Positions 41,680 through 52,300 of a stretch of 64,000 nt of DNA are shown here, piece by piece. Position numbers and translations under genes: made by a program. The notes beneath the pieces are model-generated. The model saw only the letters and a program-made list of their open reading frames with translations. It did not search any database and was not told the origin of the DNA. How positions within the stretch are numbered: position 1 is the stretch's first letter; each line of letters opens with the position of its first letter. Source of the stretch: Pseudomonas sp. 10S4 (GTDB lineage: Bacteria > Pseudomonadota > Gammaproteobacteria > Pseudomonadales > Pseudomonadaceae); the NCBI RefSeq assembly GCF_034344865.1, contig NZ_CP133774.1:2914001-2978000 (forward strand), in the 5' to 3' direction.

Positions 41680-41699
41680 GCGGCGATTGGTAGGGCCTA

Positions 41700-41779
41700 T
41701 TCGCGGGCAAGCCTCGCTCCTACAGGTCAGTGGCGATCAAACTGACGCATACCCTGTAGGAGCGAGGCTTGCCCGCGAA
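41700..41779. repeat. REP pair, family B (inward orientation)
   Basis: TTCGCGGGCAAGCCTCGCTC, about 40 bases, then GAGCGAGGCTTGCCCGCGAA: the arms are in the opposite order to most family B pairs here (stem tips outward). Between the convergent oxidoreductase and glycosyltransferase genes. Confidence 0.9.
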
Positions 41780-41783
41780 GCTT

Positions 41784-42958
41784 TTAAGGCAACAACGCCG
41801 CATCAGGCAGGGCCTGTCCCAGTACGCACGCCCCCCGCAACTGCCCCTCGAACTGTTCGATAATAGCGCCCCAGCCCTGACGACTCGCATGCTGGCGCGC
41901 ATTGAGCCGCACGCAACGCAAGGTCTCGTCTTCCTCCAGCAACCAGCGCGCCGCCTCGCAGAACGCCGCTTCATCCCCCGGCATTGCCAGTACGCCGTTG
42001 TAGCCGTGGCGAATGTGCTGACCGGCAGCCGCCAGATCGTAGGCCACCACGCCCAGCCCCGAGGCCAGCGCTTCAAGCACCACATTGCCGAAGGTCTCGG
42101 TCATGCTCGGAAACAGAAACACATCCCCCGACGCATAGTGACTGGCCAGAGCTTCGCCGCGCTGCGAACCGCAGAAAATGGCCTCGGGTAATTCCTTCTC
42201 CAAAGCCATGCGCAACGGACCATCGCCAACCACGATCAACTTCAGGTTTCTCTGTGGGAAAGAGCTCTTCAGCGCGTCGAAACTGCGCTTGAGCAACCCC
42301 AGGTTTTTCTCGTGAGCCAGGCGTCCTACATGGATAACGGCAATGTCATCTTCGCTCAATCCCCATTGCTCACGCAGCGCGTTCAGACGCTTGCTGGGGT
42401 GAAACAACTGGCTGTCGACGCCGCGGGAGAGCAGCGCCAAGCGCTCGAAATGCCGACGCTCCAGTTCCAGCCGCTGACTGACGCTGGGCACCAGGGTCAA
42501 GGTCGAGCGGTTGTGAAACCAGCGCAGATAGTGGGTCAGCATTCGCGTCAGCAGACCGAGCCCATACTGGCTCGAGTACTGCTGGAAGTTGGTGTGAAAG
42601 CCGCTGACCACCGAAATCCCCAGCCGCCGCGCGGCGCGCAACGCCGACAAACCCAGCGGGCCTTCAGTGGCGATGTACAGCACGTCGGGGCGATGGCGTT
42701 TCCAGCGCCGCAGCAGTTTGTGCATCGACGACTGACCCCACTGCAATCCGGGATAGCCGGGCAACGGCCAGCCGCGACAGAGCAACAACTCATCGTCGCT
42801 GCCCAGTTGCCGATCACAACCCTGGCGCGGTCGCACCAGTTCCACTTGATGCCCGCGCGCGCGCAAACCGTCGCACAAGCGGCCAAGGGTATTGGCCACG
42901 CCGTTGATTTCCGGGGGAAGGTTTCGGTGATCAGAGTGATATGCAGAGCTGTCGTCAT
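41784..42958 (-). CDS. GT4-type glycosyltransferase (frameshift near the start)
   Basis: GT-B retaining glycosyltransferase, similar to PimB/DGDG-synthase-like mannosyl- or glucosyltransferases. C-terminal donor-binding motif FLFPSMTETFGNVVLEA, VGDGPLR and HVGRLAHEKN are visible. The frame open from 42899 lacks the family start; MTTALHITLITETFP is readable from an ATG at 42956-42958 and needs one more base in the run of five G (plus strand, 42913-42917) to join PEINGVANTLGRL. Corrected length 391 residues. Acceptor unknown. Confidence 0.87.
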
Positions 42959-43022
42959 GACCTCAGTGTCGGCTGAGGCCATGTCGCCATTGTGGCGTTT
43001 CGATGATGGATTTGTGACCGAC

Positions 43023-43775
43023 TCAGCGTTGGGGCACCAGGTTCTCTGCGCCTCGTTCGCGCACCCAGAACAAGGTCGCCCCGGCCACGGCCGCCGGCAT
43101 CATCAAAATGTTGACCACCGGAATCAGCAGTACGAGGTAAACAATCCCGCCAAAACTCATGCTCTGCCAGCGTTTCTGGCGCAGCCAGGCGAGCATCTCG
43201 TTCCAGCCGAGTTTGTGGTTGTCGGCCGGGTAGTCGATGTACTGGATTGCCATCATCCACACCCCGAACAGCAGCCACAGCGGCGCGGCGATGATGTTCA
43301 CCACCGGGATGAACGACAGGATGAACAGGCCAATGGCCCGCGGCAGGAAGTAGCCGAGTTTGCGCATTTCCCGGGCCAGGGTGCGGGGGATCATTTCGAT
43401 TAGTTCGCCCCAGCTGAAGGACGGGAAGTCGTCGGTGCCACGCACCACCACTTCGACTTTCTCCGCCAGGAAGCCGTTGAACGGCGCGGCGATGACGTTG
43501 GCCAGCATGGTGAAGGTGAAAAACACCATCAGCGCCACCAGCACCACAAAAATCGGCCAAAGGATGTAACTGAGGAAACTCAGCCAGTCGGGCAGGGACG
43601 GCATCAACGTGTCGACCCACATACTGAATTGATGGCCAGCGAGGTAAATCAATCCGACGAACAGCACGAGGTTGATCGCCAGCGGCAACAACACGAACAA
43701 ACGCAGGCCCGGGCTCAGGACCAGCTTGAGGCCTTCGCGCAGGTATTGCGGGCCGGACAGAACAGGGGCGGGCAT
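43023..43775 (-). CDS. cysZ: Sulfate transporter CysZ
   Basis: Inner-membrane sulfate uptake protein, 250 residues with four or more hydrophobic segments and the family block [20 protein letters not shown] at the N-terminus and [19 protein letters not shown] in the middle. Supplies sulfate to the CysD/CysNC pathway at 31-34 kb, though it is not linked to it here. Confidence 0.93.
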   Translation of the reverse strand: MPAPVLSGPQYLREGLKLVLSPGLRLFVLLPLAINLVLFVGLIYLAGHQFSMWVDTLMPSLPDWLSFLSYILWPIFVVLVALMVFFTFTMLANVIAAPFNGFLAEKVEVVVRGTDDFPSFSWGELIEMIPRTLAREMRKLGYFLPRAIGLFILSFIPVVNIIAAPLWLLFGVWMMAIQYIDYPADNHKLGWNEMLAWLRQKRWQSMSFGGIVYLVLLIPVVNILMMPAAVAGATLFWVRERGAENLVPQR

Positions 43776-45051
<1,276 letters not shown>

Positions 45052-45067
45052 GAACGTTGAAATAAAA

Positions 45068-45091
45068 AAACCGGCCTCGGCCGGTTTTTTT
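45068..45091 (+). terminator. Terminator after trxB
   Basis: AAACCGGCC / GGCCGGTTT with a two-base loop, then a T run. Confidence 0.93.
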
Positions 45092-45123
45092 GTGCCCACG
45101 ATTTCACCGGCGATAAAGCTCAA

Positions 45124-45214
45124 ATGCGGGAGCGGGCTTGCTCGCGAAAGCGGTGTATCAGTGGATAACAATGTTGACTGTTACACCGCTTTCGCGAGCA
45201 AGCCCGCTCCCACA
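45124..45214. repeat. REP pair, family B
   Basis: ATGCGGGAGCGGGCTTGCTC and its inverted copy GAGCAAGCCCGCTCCCACA, between the trxB terminator and the aminotransferase stop. Confidence 0.92.
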
Positions 45215-45246
45215 GGTTGAATGGTGTTCTGGATTCAGGTTGTTTT

Positions 45247-46496
45247 TCAGGTCAGCTTTGCAAGGCACGCCTCAAGAATATCCAGCCCTTCCTCCAACAC
45301 CCCTGATTCAGTGGTCAGCGGCGCCAGCAGGCGAATGATGTGTCGCGACTTGCCGCTGGGCATCAGCAGCAAACCCGCGTCGCGGGCCAGGGCCAGCAAC
45401 TGCGTCAACTGCGCCGCTGCCGGTGTGCCGTCGGGATTGCTCAGTTCGATGCCGCGCATGGCGCCGACGCCGGTCAAGCGCCCCAGATACGGTGAAAGCT
45501 TGCGAGTACGCCAGGCTTCGTAACGGCTGACAATCGCCTCTTCCTGTTGCGAGCCCCAGGCGTGAAGATTCGCGTCGGTTATCTCATCCAGCGTCGCCAG
45601 TGCCGCAGCGCAGGCGATCGGGTTGCCCGAATAGGTGCCGCCCAGTCCGCCCTTGGGCAACGTGTCTAGCAACGCTTTGCGCCCGACGACTGCCCCTAGC
45701 GGTACGCCGCCGGCGATGCTTTTACCGAGCAGGATCAGGTCCGGCTCGATGCCCAGTCGCGAGAACGCAAAACGCTGGCCGGTACGACCGAAACCCGACT
45801 GGATTTCATCGGCAATCAGCAGGATTTTTTCTCATCACAGAAGCGCCGCAGTGCTTGGGCGAACTCCACGTCCATTGCGAGGAAACCGGCTTCGCCTTGC
45901 ACCGGTTCGACGATAAAGCAGGCCACGTCATCGACGTCGATCTCGACGCTGAACAACCGATCCATCGCCTTCAGCGCCTCGGCACAGGTCACGCCGTTGT
46001 CCTTGCTCGGGAAGGGCAAGTGAAACACCGGGCCCGGTAGCACGCCGACTTTCTGCTTGTACGGGGCGACTTTGCCGTTGAGGTTGAGGGTGGCGAGCGT
46101 GCGACCGTGAAAGGCGCCGTCAAACGCGATGACGGCCGTACGCCCGGTAGCGCCACGGACGATCTTCAAGGCGTTTTCCGCGGCTTCCGCGCCGCTGTTG
46201 GTGAGCATGCCGCTGACCGGGTAGTCCACCGGAATAAACGCTGTCAGGCGATCCATCAGTTCGATGTAGGGCGCGTGCGGGGCGGCGTTGAACGCGTAGT
46301 GGGTCAGCCGGGTGGCTTGTTCTCGAATGGCGTCGACGATGTGCGGATGGCAATGGCCGAGGTTCAGCACGCCGATGCCACCGACAAAGTCGATGTAGCG
46401 TTTGCCATCGGTATCCCAGACCTCGGCATTTTTGCCGTGGCTGAGCGTGACGGGATGAACGATGTTGATCGACCGACTGATGTTTTCGCTGCTCAT
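45247..46496 (-). CDS. Class III aminotransferase, GabT-like (frameshift)
   Basis: PLP-dependent omega-aminotransferase of about 416 residues. Early part: GMLTNSGAEAAENALKIVRG and FIVEPVQGEAGF. The frame stops at FCDEKKSC (45816); one base is missing in the run of six T (plus strand, 45825-45830). With it restored the reading is DEKKILLIADEIQSGFGRTG and continues through the PLP-lysine segment LILLGKSIAGGVPLG to LTKLT-type end. Substrates could be GABA, 5-aminovalerate or a similar omega-amino acid; gabT is possible but not proved. Homopolymer error is likely. Confidence 0.87.
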
Positions 46497-46614
46497 GGAT
46501 GCCTGACTCAGAAGAAGGGTTGCTTCTTTTTATCTAAGCCGCGAGCAGCGGTGCCCGGCAAACGAAATAAAGTCGCCGGGTCAATCTTAAAAGTCGGGAT
46601 GTGCCGTAGAAGCG

Positions 46615-46691
46615 AAAAGATCGCAGCCTTCGGCAGCTCCTACATGGGAATGGGGACGCCCTGTAGGAGCTGCCGAAGGCTGCGATCTTTT
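46615..46691. repeat. REP pair, family A
   Basis: AAAAGATCGCAGCCTTCGGC and CTGTAGGAGCTGCCGAAGGC inverted, between the divergent/tandem minus-strand genes for HopJ-family protein and aminotransferase. Confidence 0.92.
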
Positions 46692-46710
46692 GATTTTGAT
46701 CTTTCGTGAA

Positions 46711-47049
46711 TCAGCGGCGATTCAGCGGTTGCTGCGAGAACTTCACGCCGGCCAGACCATGGGCAATCAACGCGCGGATATTGCCGTGATCGCTGCCTTC
46801 AGGTGTCGCCACTACCGAACGGTAATGTTCGCCAAACGCCAACAGCGCTTCTTCATCGCTCAAGCCTTCCAGCAGCGCCAGGCCCAGGGTCTTGCACGAA
46901 CCTTCGTTTTGCCCGGCGGCGTTTTCCACGCCACCGTTGTTGAAGGCCTGTGGTTGATAGTCGTAACCGGCGGCAATGAATGCCAGGGTGTCGGCGAAAA
47001 CGTGTTCGCCGCTGTTGAGGCTGGCGCGCAGGGTGTTCAAATCACTCAT
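46711..47049 (-). CDS. HopJ-family small protein
   Basis: 112-residue protein of the HopJ family. The family name comes from a P. syringae effector list, but such genes are widespread in non-pathogens and no secretion signal is evident here, so effector function is not implied. Core FNNGGVENAAGQNEGSCKTL. Its start overlaps the stop of the DUF1244 gene by eight bases, so the two are co-translated. Confidence 0.85.
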   Translation of the reverse strand: MSDLNTLRASLNSGEHVFADTLAFIAAGYDYQPQAFNNGGVENAAGQNEGSCKTLGLALLEGLSDEEALLAFGEHYRSVVATPEGSDHGNIRALIAHGLAGVKFSQQPLNRR

Positions 47050-47338
47050 TGGGTTTTCCTTTGGCGAACGCCGCTTGTTGTTCGGCGCTGGCTTCTTGCT
47101 GGTATTGGGCTTTCCATTCAGCGTACGGCATGCCGTAGACCACTTCGCGGGCGTCGTCGAGGCTGACCTCGATCTGGCGTTCGTCGGCAGCGGCCTTGTA
47201 CCACTTGGACAGGCAGTTGCGGCAGAAACCCGAGAGGTTCATCAGGTCGATGTTCTGCACGTCCTTGCGGCTGTCCAGGTGGGCGACCAGTCGGCGGAAG
47301 GCGGCGGCTTCAAGTTCCAGGCGTTGTTGATCGTTCAT
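47042..47338 (-). CDS. DUF1244 family protein
   Basis: 98-residue conserved protein, function unknown. Contains NLSGFCRNCLSKWY, whose CxxC suggests metal binding, and the segment EVVYGMPYAEWKAQYQ. The start at 47338 gives the normal length; an open frame continues upstream to 47797 through folX in another frame and is a shadow. Confidence 0.88.
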   Translation of the reverse strand: MNDQQRLELEAAAFRRLVAHLDSRKDVQNIDLMNLSGFCRNCLSKWYKAAADERQIEVSLDDAREVVYGMPYAEWKAQYQQEASAEQQAAFAKGKPNE

Positions 47339-47406
47339 GGCGGGCTCTGTGCAATCAAATCGTGGCGCGGATGATAAAAGCCTGACGAACAATGCGCCAG
47401 ACGCGC

Positions 47407-47778
47407 TTAGCGGCTCGCCGCGAGGGTGATCGACACCGACTCGGCAAAACGCAGGGCGTGGGGTTTGTCGACTTCGACTTCGGCGTATAGCACTGATTCG
47501 TTGGCCATGACCAGGTCCAGCAATTCCTGGGTCAGGCGTTCGAGCAGGGCAAAGCGATTGCCCTCCACATGGGCGATGATCGCCTTGGTGATGGTGCGGT
47601 AGTTCAGCGCGTGATCGATGTCGTTGTCGCGCACCGCTTCTTGCGCCGCGTACAGGATGGTCAGGTTGATCAGCACATCCTGCTTGTTGAGGATTTCGTC
47701 CTCGTTGATCCCGATAAAGGTGCGCAGGCACAGGTCCTTGACCCGGATGCGCGCCATTCCTGGTTGAAGTTGTGGCAT
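47407..47778 (-). CDS. folX: Dihydroneopterin triphosphate 2'-epimerase FolX
   Basis: Epimerises dihydroneopterin triphosphate to dihydromonapterin triphosphate. 123 residues, DHNA aldolase/epimerase fold: [19 protein letters not shown], then NYRTITKAI. Starts two bases after the folE stop. Its product is the precursor of tetrahydromonapterin, the cofactor used by phenylalanine hydroxylase in Pseudomonas. Confidence 0.93.
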   Translation of the reverse strand: MPQLQPGMARIRVKDLCLRTFIGINEDEILNKQDVLINLTILYAAQEAVRDNDIDHALNYRTITKAIIAHVEGNRFALLERLTQELLDLVMANESVLYAEVEVDKPHALRFAESVSITLAASR

Positions 47779-47780
47779 TG

Positions 47781-48356
47781 CTACTTGCTCCGTCCAATCA
47801 ATTGCAGGAACTCCTGGCGGGTGTTGCTCGACTCGCGGAAGGCGCCGAGCATCACCGAGGTGTTCATGGTCGAATTCTGTTTCTCGACACCGCGCATCAT
47901 CATGCACATGTGCTTGGCCTCGATCACCACGGCGACACCAGCGGCGTCGGTGACTTGCTGTACCGCGTCGGCGATCTGCCGGGTGAGGTTTTCCTGAATT
48001 TGCAGGCGCCGGGCGAACATGTCCACCAGGCGTGCAATCTTCGACAGGCCCAACACCTTGCCGGTCGGAATATAAGCTACATGCGCCTTGCCGATGAAGG
48101 GCAGCATGTGGTGCTCGCACAGTGAATAGAGCTCGATGTCGGCAACGATGATCATCTCGTCGGTGTCCGACGAAAACAGCGCACCGTTGACGATCTCTTC
48201 GACACTTTGCTCGTAGCCGTGACACAGGTACTGCATGGCCTTGGCCGCACGCACCGGGGTGTCTAGCAGTCCTTCGCGGTCAGGGTTTTCACCGAGACCG
48301 ATGAGAACCTCGCGATAGCTCTCGGACAGGGCGTTTTGGGGCAGGGATAACGTCAT
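47781..48356 (-). CDS. folE: GTP cyclohydrolase I FolE
   Basis: Zinc enzyme opening GTP to dihydroneopterin triphosphate. 191 residues. Zinc ligands in [11 protein letters not shown] and [13 protein letters not shown] (two Cys, one His): the zinc-dependent type IA. Lies between folM (21 bases upstream) and folX. Confidence 0.96.
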   Translation of the reverse strand: MTLSLPQNALSESYREVLIGLGENPDREGLLDTPVRAAKAMQYLCHGYEQSVEEIVNGALFSSDTDEMIIVADIELYSLCEHHMLPFIGKAHVAYIPTGKVLGLSKIARLVDMFARRLQIQENLTRQIADAVQQVTDAAGVAVVIEAKHMCMMMRGVEKQNSTMNTSVMLGAFRESSNTRQEFLQLIGRSK

Positions 48357-48377
48357 GAAATATCCTCGCGGGGCGGC

Positions 48378-49088
48378 TTACTTGACGTGCCGTCCGCCGT
48401 TGACGGTCAGGGTCGTGCCGGTGACATAAGGGTTGTCGAGCAGATAGCGCAGGCTCTGGTAAATCACTTCGCTGCCGGGTTCGATGCCCAGCGCGGACTT
48501 GGCCAGGGCCTTTGCGCGGTACGCCGCGTCGTCGTCGGGATTGAACAATAGCAGGGCTGGCGCGATGCCGTTGACCTTGATCGTTGGCGCATATTTCGCG
48601 GCGAACGACAGGGTCAGGCTGTCGAGCCCGGCTTTGCTGGCGCAGTAGCCGATGTGCTGGCTGCTGCCCTTGCGGGTCACGTCGTCGCTGATGTGCACGA
48701 TGTCGGCGGGGCTCGAGCGTTCGAGCAAGTCGACGCAGTGCAGGTTGATCAGGTAGGGCGCGAGCATGTGCACAGTGAACATTTGGGTAAATGCCTGTGC
48801 GTCGGTGTCCGGTGTTTCGGCCAGCCATTCGGAGGCGTTATGGACTATCGCCCGCAGGCTGTCGGTGTGGGTTTTGAGTTCGGTGATGAACGCCAGGATG
48901 CCGGCTTCGCTGGAGAAATCCGCGAACACCGCCGTCGCCCCCAGATCGCGCAATGTTTGTACGCCGGGGCGTTCGCTGCGGTAGCTGAAGATCACTCGCT
49001 GGCCGTCTTCGAGCAAACGCTGCGCACAGTGCAGGCCGACACGCTGGCCGGCACCGGTGATGAGGATAGGGGCTGCGGAAGAGGTCAT
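48378..49088 (-). CDS. folM: Dihydromonapterin reductase FolM
   Basis: Short-chain dehydrogenase reducing dihydromonapterin to tetrahydromonapterin. 236 residues. NAD(P)-binding ITGAGQRVGLHCAQ near the N-terminus and the catalytic YCASKAG. The folM-folE-folX order is that of P. aeruginosa PA3437-PA3439 as I recall it. Confidence 0.9.
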   Translation of the reverse strand: MTSSAAPILITGAGQRVGLHCAQRLLEDGQRVIFSYRSERPGVQTLRDLGATAVFADFSSEAGILAFITELKTHTDSLRAIVHNASEWLAETPDTDAQAFTQMFTVHMLAPYLINLHCVDLLERSSPADIVHISDDVTRKGSSQHIGYCASKAGLDSLTLSFAAKYAPTIKVNGIAPALLLFNPDDDAAYRAKALAKSALGIEPGSEVIYQSLRYLLDNPYVTGTTLTVNGGRHVK

Positions 49089-49148
49089 GAATGGCTCGCG
49101 TCGCGGTTAGAGCAAAACTATACCAGCGACGAAGCGTGAGGTGGTTTT

Positions 49149-49240
49149 TGTAGGAGCGAGGCTTGCCCGCGAAGGCGGTGTGTCAGGCAACATTGATGTC
49201 GACTGTTTCACCGCCTTCGCGGGCAAGCCTCGCTCCTACA
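49149..49240. repeat. REP pair, family B
   Basis: TGTAGGAGCGAGGCTTGCCC and its inverted copy GGGCAAGCCTCGCTCCTACA, between folM and the monooxygenase-domain gene. Confidence 0.93.
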
Positions 49241-49244
49241 GAGA

Positions 49245-49814
49245 TCAGCGGTTTTGGGTGGTGGGGGCGGCGGGCAACGGCCGCGTCGGTGTGGTGTGCA
49301 GCCAGTTCGCCAACAGATGGGTCGACAACGGAATAAAGAAATAAACCATCAAGGGCGTCAGGCACAGGGTGCTGATGAACACCCGAGGCAACAGGCTCAT
49401 TTCGCCGAGCAACGGCCCCAGCACAAAATTGAACAACAGCGAGACCGGGAAGAATGCCAGCCAGATCGCCACAGCCTGTTTCCAGCGTGGCGGGCGTTGG
49501 CCAACCGCGCCGAACCAGCCTTCGATGCCACTGACCCGATGTTCTGTCGGGTGGGCGAACAAGTCGCTGCCGCGTCCCAGCCAGGCGGTACGCGAAGCGG
49601 AGTGCTCCCAGGCGTGCAGGGTCTGCTCGTCGGCGAAGCGGAAGATAATCTGGAATTCGTTATCATCGGGCGGCGGAGCGAGCACGCCAGACCCGAGATA
49701 GCCGGGGAAGTCGGTGGCCAGCTGTTCGCCTTCACGCAACCAGGCGATCAGGTCCTGATAACGTCCATCGGCAACGCGGCGCGCCACCATCAGCGTGACG
49801 GGTGAGGTAGACAT
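49245..49814 (-). CDS. Antibiotic-biosynthesis-monooxygenase domain protein with two membrane helices
   Basis: 189 residues: an N-terminal ABM ferredoxin-like domain (about 1-95: VTLMVARRVADGRYQDLIAWL, FRFADEQTLHAWE) and a C-terminal membrane part with two hydrophobic helices (about 115-135 and 143-165). Such fusions are common in proteobacteria and have no known reaction. Start at 49814 (MSTSPVTLM). Divergent from the MerR-type regulator, sharing a 234-base upstream region with a duplicated motif. Confidence 0.82.
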   Translation of the reverse strand: MSTSPVTLMVARRVADGRYQDLIAWLREGEQLATDFPGYLGSGVLAPPPDDNEFQIIFRFADEQTLHAWEHSASRTAWLGRGSDLFAHPTEHRVSGIEGWFGAVGQRPPRWKQAVAIWLAFFPVSLLFNFVLGPLLGEMSLLPRVFISTLCLTPLMVYFFIPLSTHLLANWLHTTPTRPLPAAPTTQNR

Positions 49815-49949
49815 TGTGTATCTCCGTAAGGCAATCGCGTCGCTCCGGGTAGGAGTTTCGCCAGACGCAACGCCGGGGTGGTGGGCTGCGTCTTTGAACA
49901 AGCAAGGATTATTCCCGAATATGAAAATTACGCCAGTGGCATTCGTCGT

Positions 49950-49985
49950 CCATCAATATCTTGTGTGTTATCCATCAATGTCTTG
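49950..49985. promoter_or_regulatory. Direct repeat, candidate operator
   Basis: CCATCAATATCTTG (49950-49963) and CCATCAATGTCTTG (49972-49985), 13 of 14 bases identical, 22 bases start to start (two helix turns). Lies between the divergent ABM-domain and MerR-type genes, 64 bases before the latter. Confidence 0.6.
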
Positions 49986-50048
49986 AATGATTGCGGGAGA
50001 TAGGCGCTAGAATGGGATCCAACTTGCCCGTGGACGATCACCCCCCAA

Positions 50049-51008
50049 ATGCCTGTCCTGACTGACGTTGTCCACGGCTTGTTGCCAGCTGCCTCCCTCG
50101 AGCGGGAAGAACTTTTTCCGATTCGAGAAGTGTCACGCCTGACCGGTATCAACCCAGTCACTTTGCGGGCATGGGAACGTCGTTACGGTCTGATTCAACC
50201 CACGCGCACCGAAAGTGGGCATCGACTGTATTCAATGGTCGATATCGAGACGGTTCGCAGCATTCTCGGCTGGATCGAGCGCGGTGTGGCGGTGAGCAAG
50301 GTCGGCAAGATCCTGGCAAAGACCGAACCGTTCAAAGCGCTCTCGCACATCATTCCCAATGAACTGGTGCTGGCGGATTATGCTCAATGGCAGCAGCAGG
50401 TTCAGACCGCTGTCAGTGCCTTTGACGATCTCCAGCTGGAACGGGTCTATGGGCAGATTTTTTCCAGCTACTCACTGCCTGTGGTGTTCCAGGACATTCT
50501 GATGCCGCTCTGGAAGCTGCTGTTGCAGCGACAGGATATGTTCGGCCAGACCAGCGAGTGGTTATTCTTCGATGCATTCTTGCGATCACGGGTGTCGCAG
50601 CGCTTGTTGCTGATACGTGATACATCGCCGCGCCGGGTCGTTATCAGCGCCCTGCCCGGTCAGTGCCGTGAATTTGAACTGCTGGTGGCAGCGCTGTTTC
50701 TGAGTGGGGCCGATTCAGGCGTGCGTGTGCTCACGATCGGCCAGCCATTCGATGAACTGACGCTGGTCTGCGAAAGAATCAAACCCGAGGCGCTTGTGCT
50801 GTTTTCCAATCACGCGCCTTCACCGGAGCTGCCGAGGCGCCTGAACCGCTTGGCCATGAGCCTGGATTGTCAGCTGATGCTTGCCGGTGATGCGTCTGAC
50901 CTGGCGCAGGAAAGCCTGGCCGGATCATCGATTGGTTGTCTGGGTAACGAGGGTTTGTTGATGCGTCAGCGCCTGAAGCAGTTCCTGGCGGGCAACCTGG
51001 ATACTTGA
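50049..51008 (+). CDS. MerR-family regulator, class II LitR/CarH-like
   Basis: 319 residues: an N-terminal MerR DNA-binding domain (about 22-90; FPIREVSRLTGINPVTLRAW, then ERRYGL and GHRLYS) and a C-terminal domain with the size and Rossmann-like pattern of the cobalamin-binding domain of CarH/LitR. The B12-binding ExHxxG motif is not found, placing it with class II LitR proteins, which in P. putida (PplR) take a light signal from a partner LOV protein. A short LOV gene lies 660 bases downstream, in line with that. The start has no clear ribosome site, so it is less sure. Confidence 0.8.
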   Translation: MPVLTDVVHGLLPAASLEREELFPIREVSRLTGINPVTLRAWERRYGLIQPTRTESGHRLYSMVDIETVRSILGWIERGVAVSKVGKILAKTEPFKALSHIIPNELVLADYAQWQQQVQTAVSAFDDLQLERVYGQIFSSYSLPVVFQDILMPLWKLLLQRQDMFGQTSEWLFFDAFLRSRVSQRLLLIRDTSPRRVVISALPGQCREFELLVAALFLSGADSGVRVLTIGQPFDELTLVCERIKPEALVLFSNHAPSPELPRRLNRLAMSLDCQLMLAGDASDLAQESLAGSSIGCLGNEGLLMRQRLKQFLAGNLDT

Positions 51009-51011
51009 AAT

Positions 51012-51671
51012 TCAGACGTGCAGGGCAGGATGGGTCAGACGATGTTGCTGAAGAATGAACTGACGCAGACGTTCGGTTTCGTCCTTGTCGCTCTGGCTGA
51101 GCTGATAAGCGAAGAAGCCTTGCTCGGTTTCCCGTTCGAATGTGCCGCGCAACGCGATTCGCTCATAGCCTGACGGGCTGAACCACAACGCGAAATGCTT
51201 CGGTGGCTTGGTTTTGTTGCGAACTTCCAGCAAAACCCCTTTGAACGACACTTCGTGGACCCACATCGTGCCGGGCTGCCCCTTGGCATTCTCCAGCGCA
51301 ACCGGTTCCTCAAGTGTCAGGCGCCACGGTCGCACCATTGGCCCATCTTCAAAAATGCTCGGCACGCCCAGGCGCAAATGCAACGCGTGAAACTCGTCCT
51401 CGACCAGGTGCAGCGGGAAGGTCATTTGCTGATTTTCAAAGTTGGCCTGGATGGTGACTTGCTCATGGGCTGCCAGGCGAGTGAGCAGGTCACGGATCTG
51501 CGATCCACCGTTGACGAGCAGGCTCGACGTTGCATCCCGCACATTGAGTTGCGGGTTGTGCTGCATGGTCTGGATAAAATCCAGCTCATCCTGGGTCAGG
51601 AGTGCGTCGCGTTGCATGGCTTGCTCGAAAGAAATAGTTACAAAGTCATTGGTGATTGTAGTTAATGACAC
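51012..51671 (-). CDS. PilZ-like domain protein
   Basis: 219 residues. The N-terminal half (EDEFHALHLRLGVP...) resembles the YcgR-N type region of flagellar-brake proteins; the C-terminal half resembles PilZ, with VRPWRL and WVHEVSFKGVLLEV standing where RxxxR and (D/N)xSxxG are expected. The Asp/Asn is Glu here, so c-di-GMP binding is doubtful. The GTG start immediately follows the LOV gene stop (TAAGTG), so translation is coupled with the LOV protein. A light- or c-di-GMP-linked motility role is inference. Confidence 0.6.
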   Translation of the reverse strand: MSLTTITNDFVTISFEQAMQRDALLTQDELDFIQTMQHNPQLNVRDATSSLLVNGGSQIRDLLTRLAAHEQVTIQANFENQQMTFPLHLVEDEFHALHLRLGVPSIFEDGPMVRPWRLTLEEPVALENAKGQPGTMWVHEVSFKGVLLEVRNKTKPPKHFALWFSPSGYERIALRGTFERETEQGFFAYQLSQSDKDETERLRQFILQQHRLTHPALHV

Positions 51672-52148
51672 TTAGTTCGCTGGTTTGTTTGCGCCGTTCG
51701 TCGCTTTGAGTGCAGCCAGTTCAGTCTGCAATTCAGCCACTTGCGCCTCTAGTTGCGTAACCCGCTGCTGTGCCTTGACCTGAGCGGTCACGTCTTTTTG
51801 TACACCGACAAAATACGTTTGTCCGTCGCTTTCGTTTCTAACCGTCGAAAGGGACAGTTCGTTCCAGAACGGCTTGCCGTCCTTGCGGTAGTTACGCAGC
51901 ACCTCCCGACACGAGCCGCCGCTGTCCAGGGCCTTACGAATCAACCCCAGCGCTTCTTGATCCCGATCCCCGGCTTGCAGGAAGCGGCAGTCCTGATAGA
52001 GGATTTCTTCGCTGGTGTAACCGGTCAGGCGTTCGAACGCCGGGTTGACGTAAATCAGGATGTTATCCAGCTCGCCTTCCTTTTCGGCAATCACGATGCC
52101 GTCATTGGAAGCATTGATCACCATTTGCAGCAGTTGAGCGTTGATCAT
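51672..52148 (-). CDS. Short LOV blue-light photoreceptor
   Basis: 158-residue single LOV/PAS domain with flanking helices, like the P. putida SB1-LOV/PplA proteins. The flavin-adduct cysteine is C54 in YQDCRFLQ, and other flavin-site residues are in NYRKDGKPFWNEL and TYFVGVQKDV. The C-terminal helix (about 127-153, RVTQLEAQVAELQTELAAL) is a coiled coil with Leu heptads, longer than in the 142-residue SB1-LOV. No output domain, so signalling must be by protein contact. Followed in frame-coupled manner by the PilZ-like gene. Confidence 0.88.
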   Translation of the reverse strand: MINAQLLQMVINASNDGIVIAEKEGELDNILIYVNPAFERLTGYTSEEILYQDCRFLQAGDRDQEALGLIRKALDSGGSCREVLRNYRKDGKPFWNELSLSTVRNESDGQTYFVGVQKDVTAQVKAQQRVTQLEAQVAELQTELAALKATNGANKPAN

Positions 52149-52300
52149 CAGAGAATCCTTTCTGAGTTGATTAAGCGCTGCATTCTAGAAGAACAATAAG
52201 GGCTGTCTACTGGCCATCAGCACTTATTGAGAGGCAATCGCAGGTTTTTTGCCGGTGCTGTTAATATCGCCAGTCTTTTTCCCGCTTCAGGATCAGATTG

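Noticed and set aside
46711..47049. Type III effector
   Set aside because: Family name only; no hrp box, chaperone gene or secretion genes nearby.
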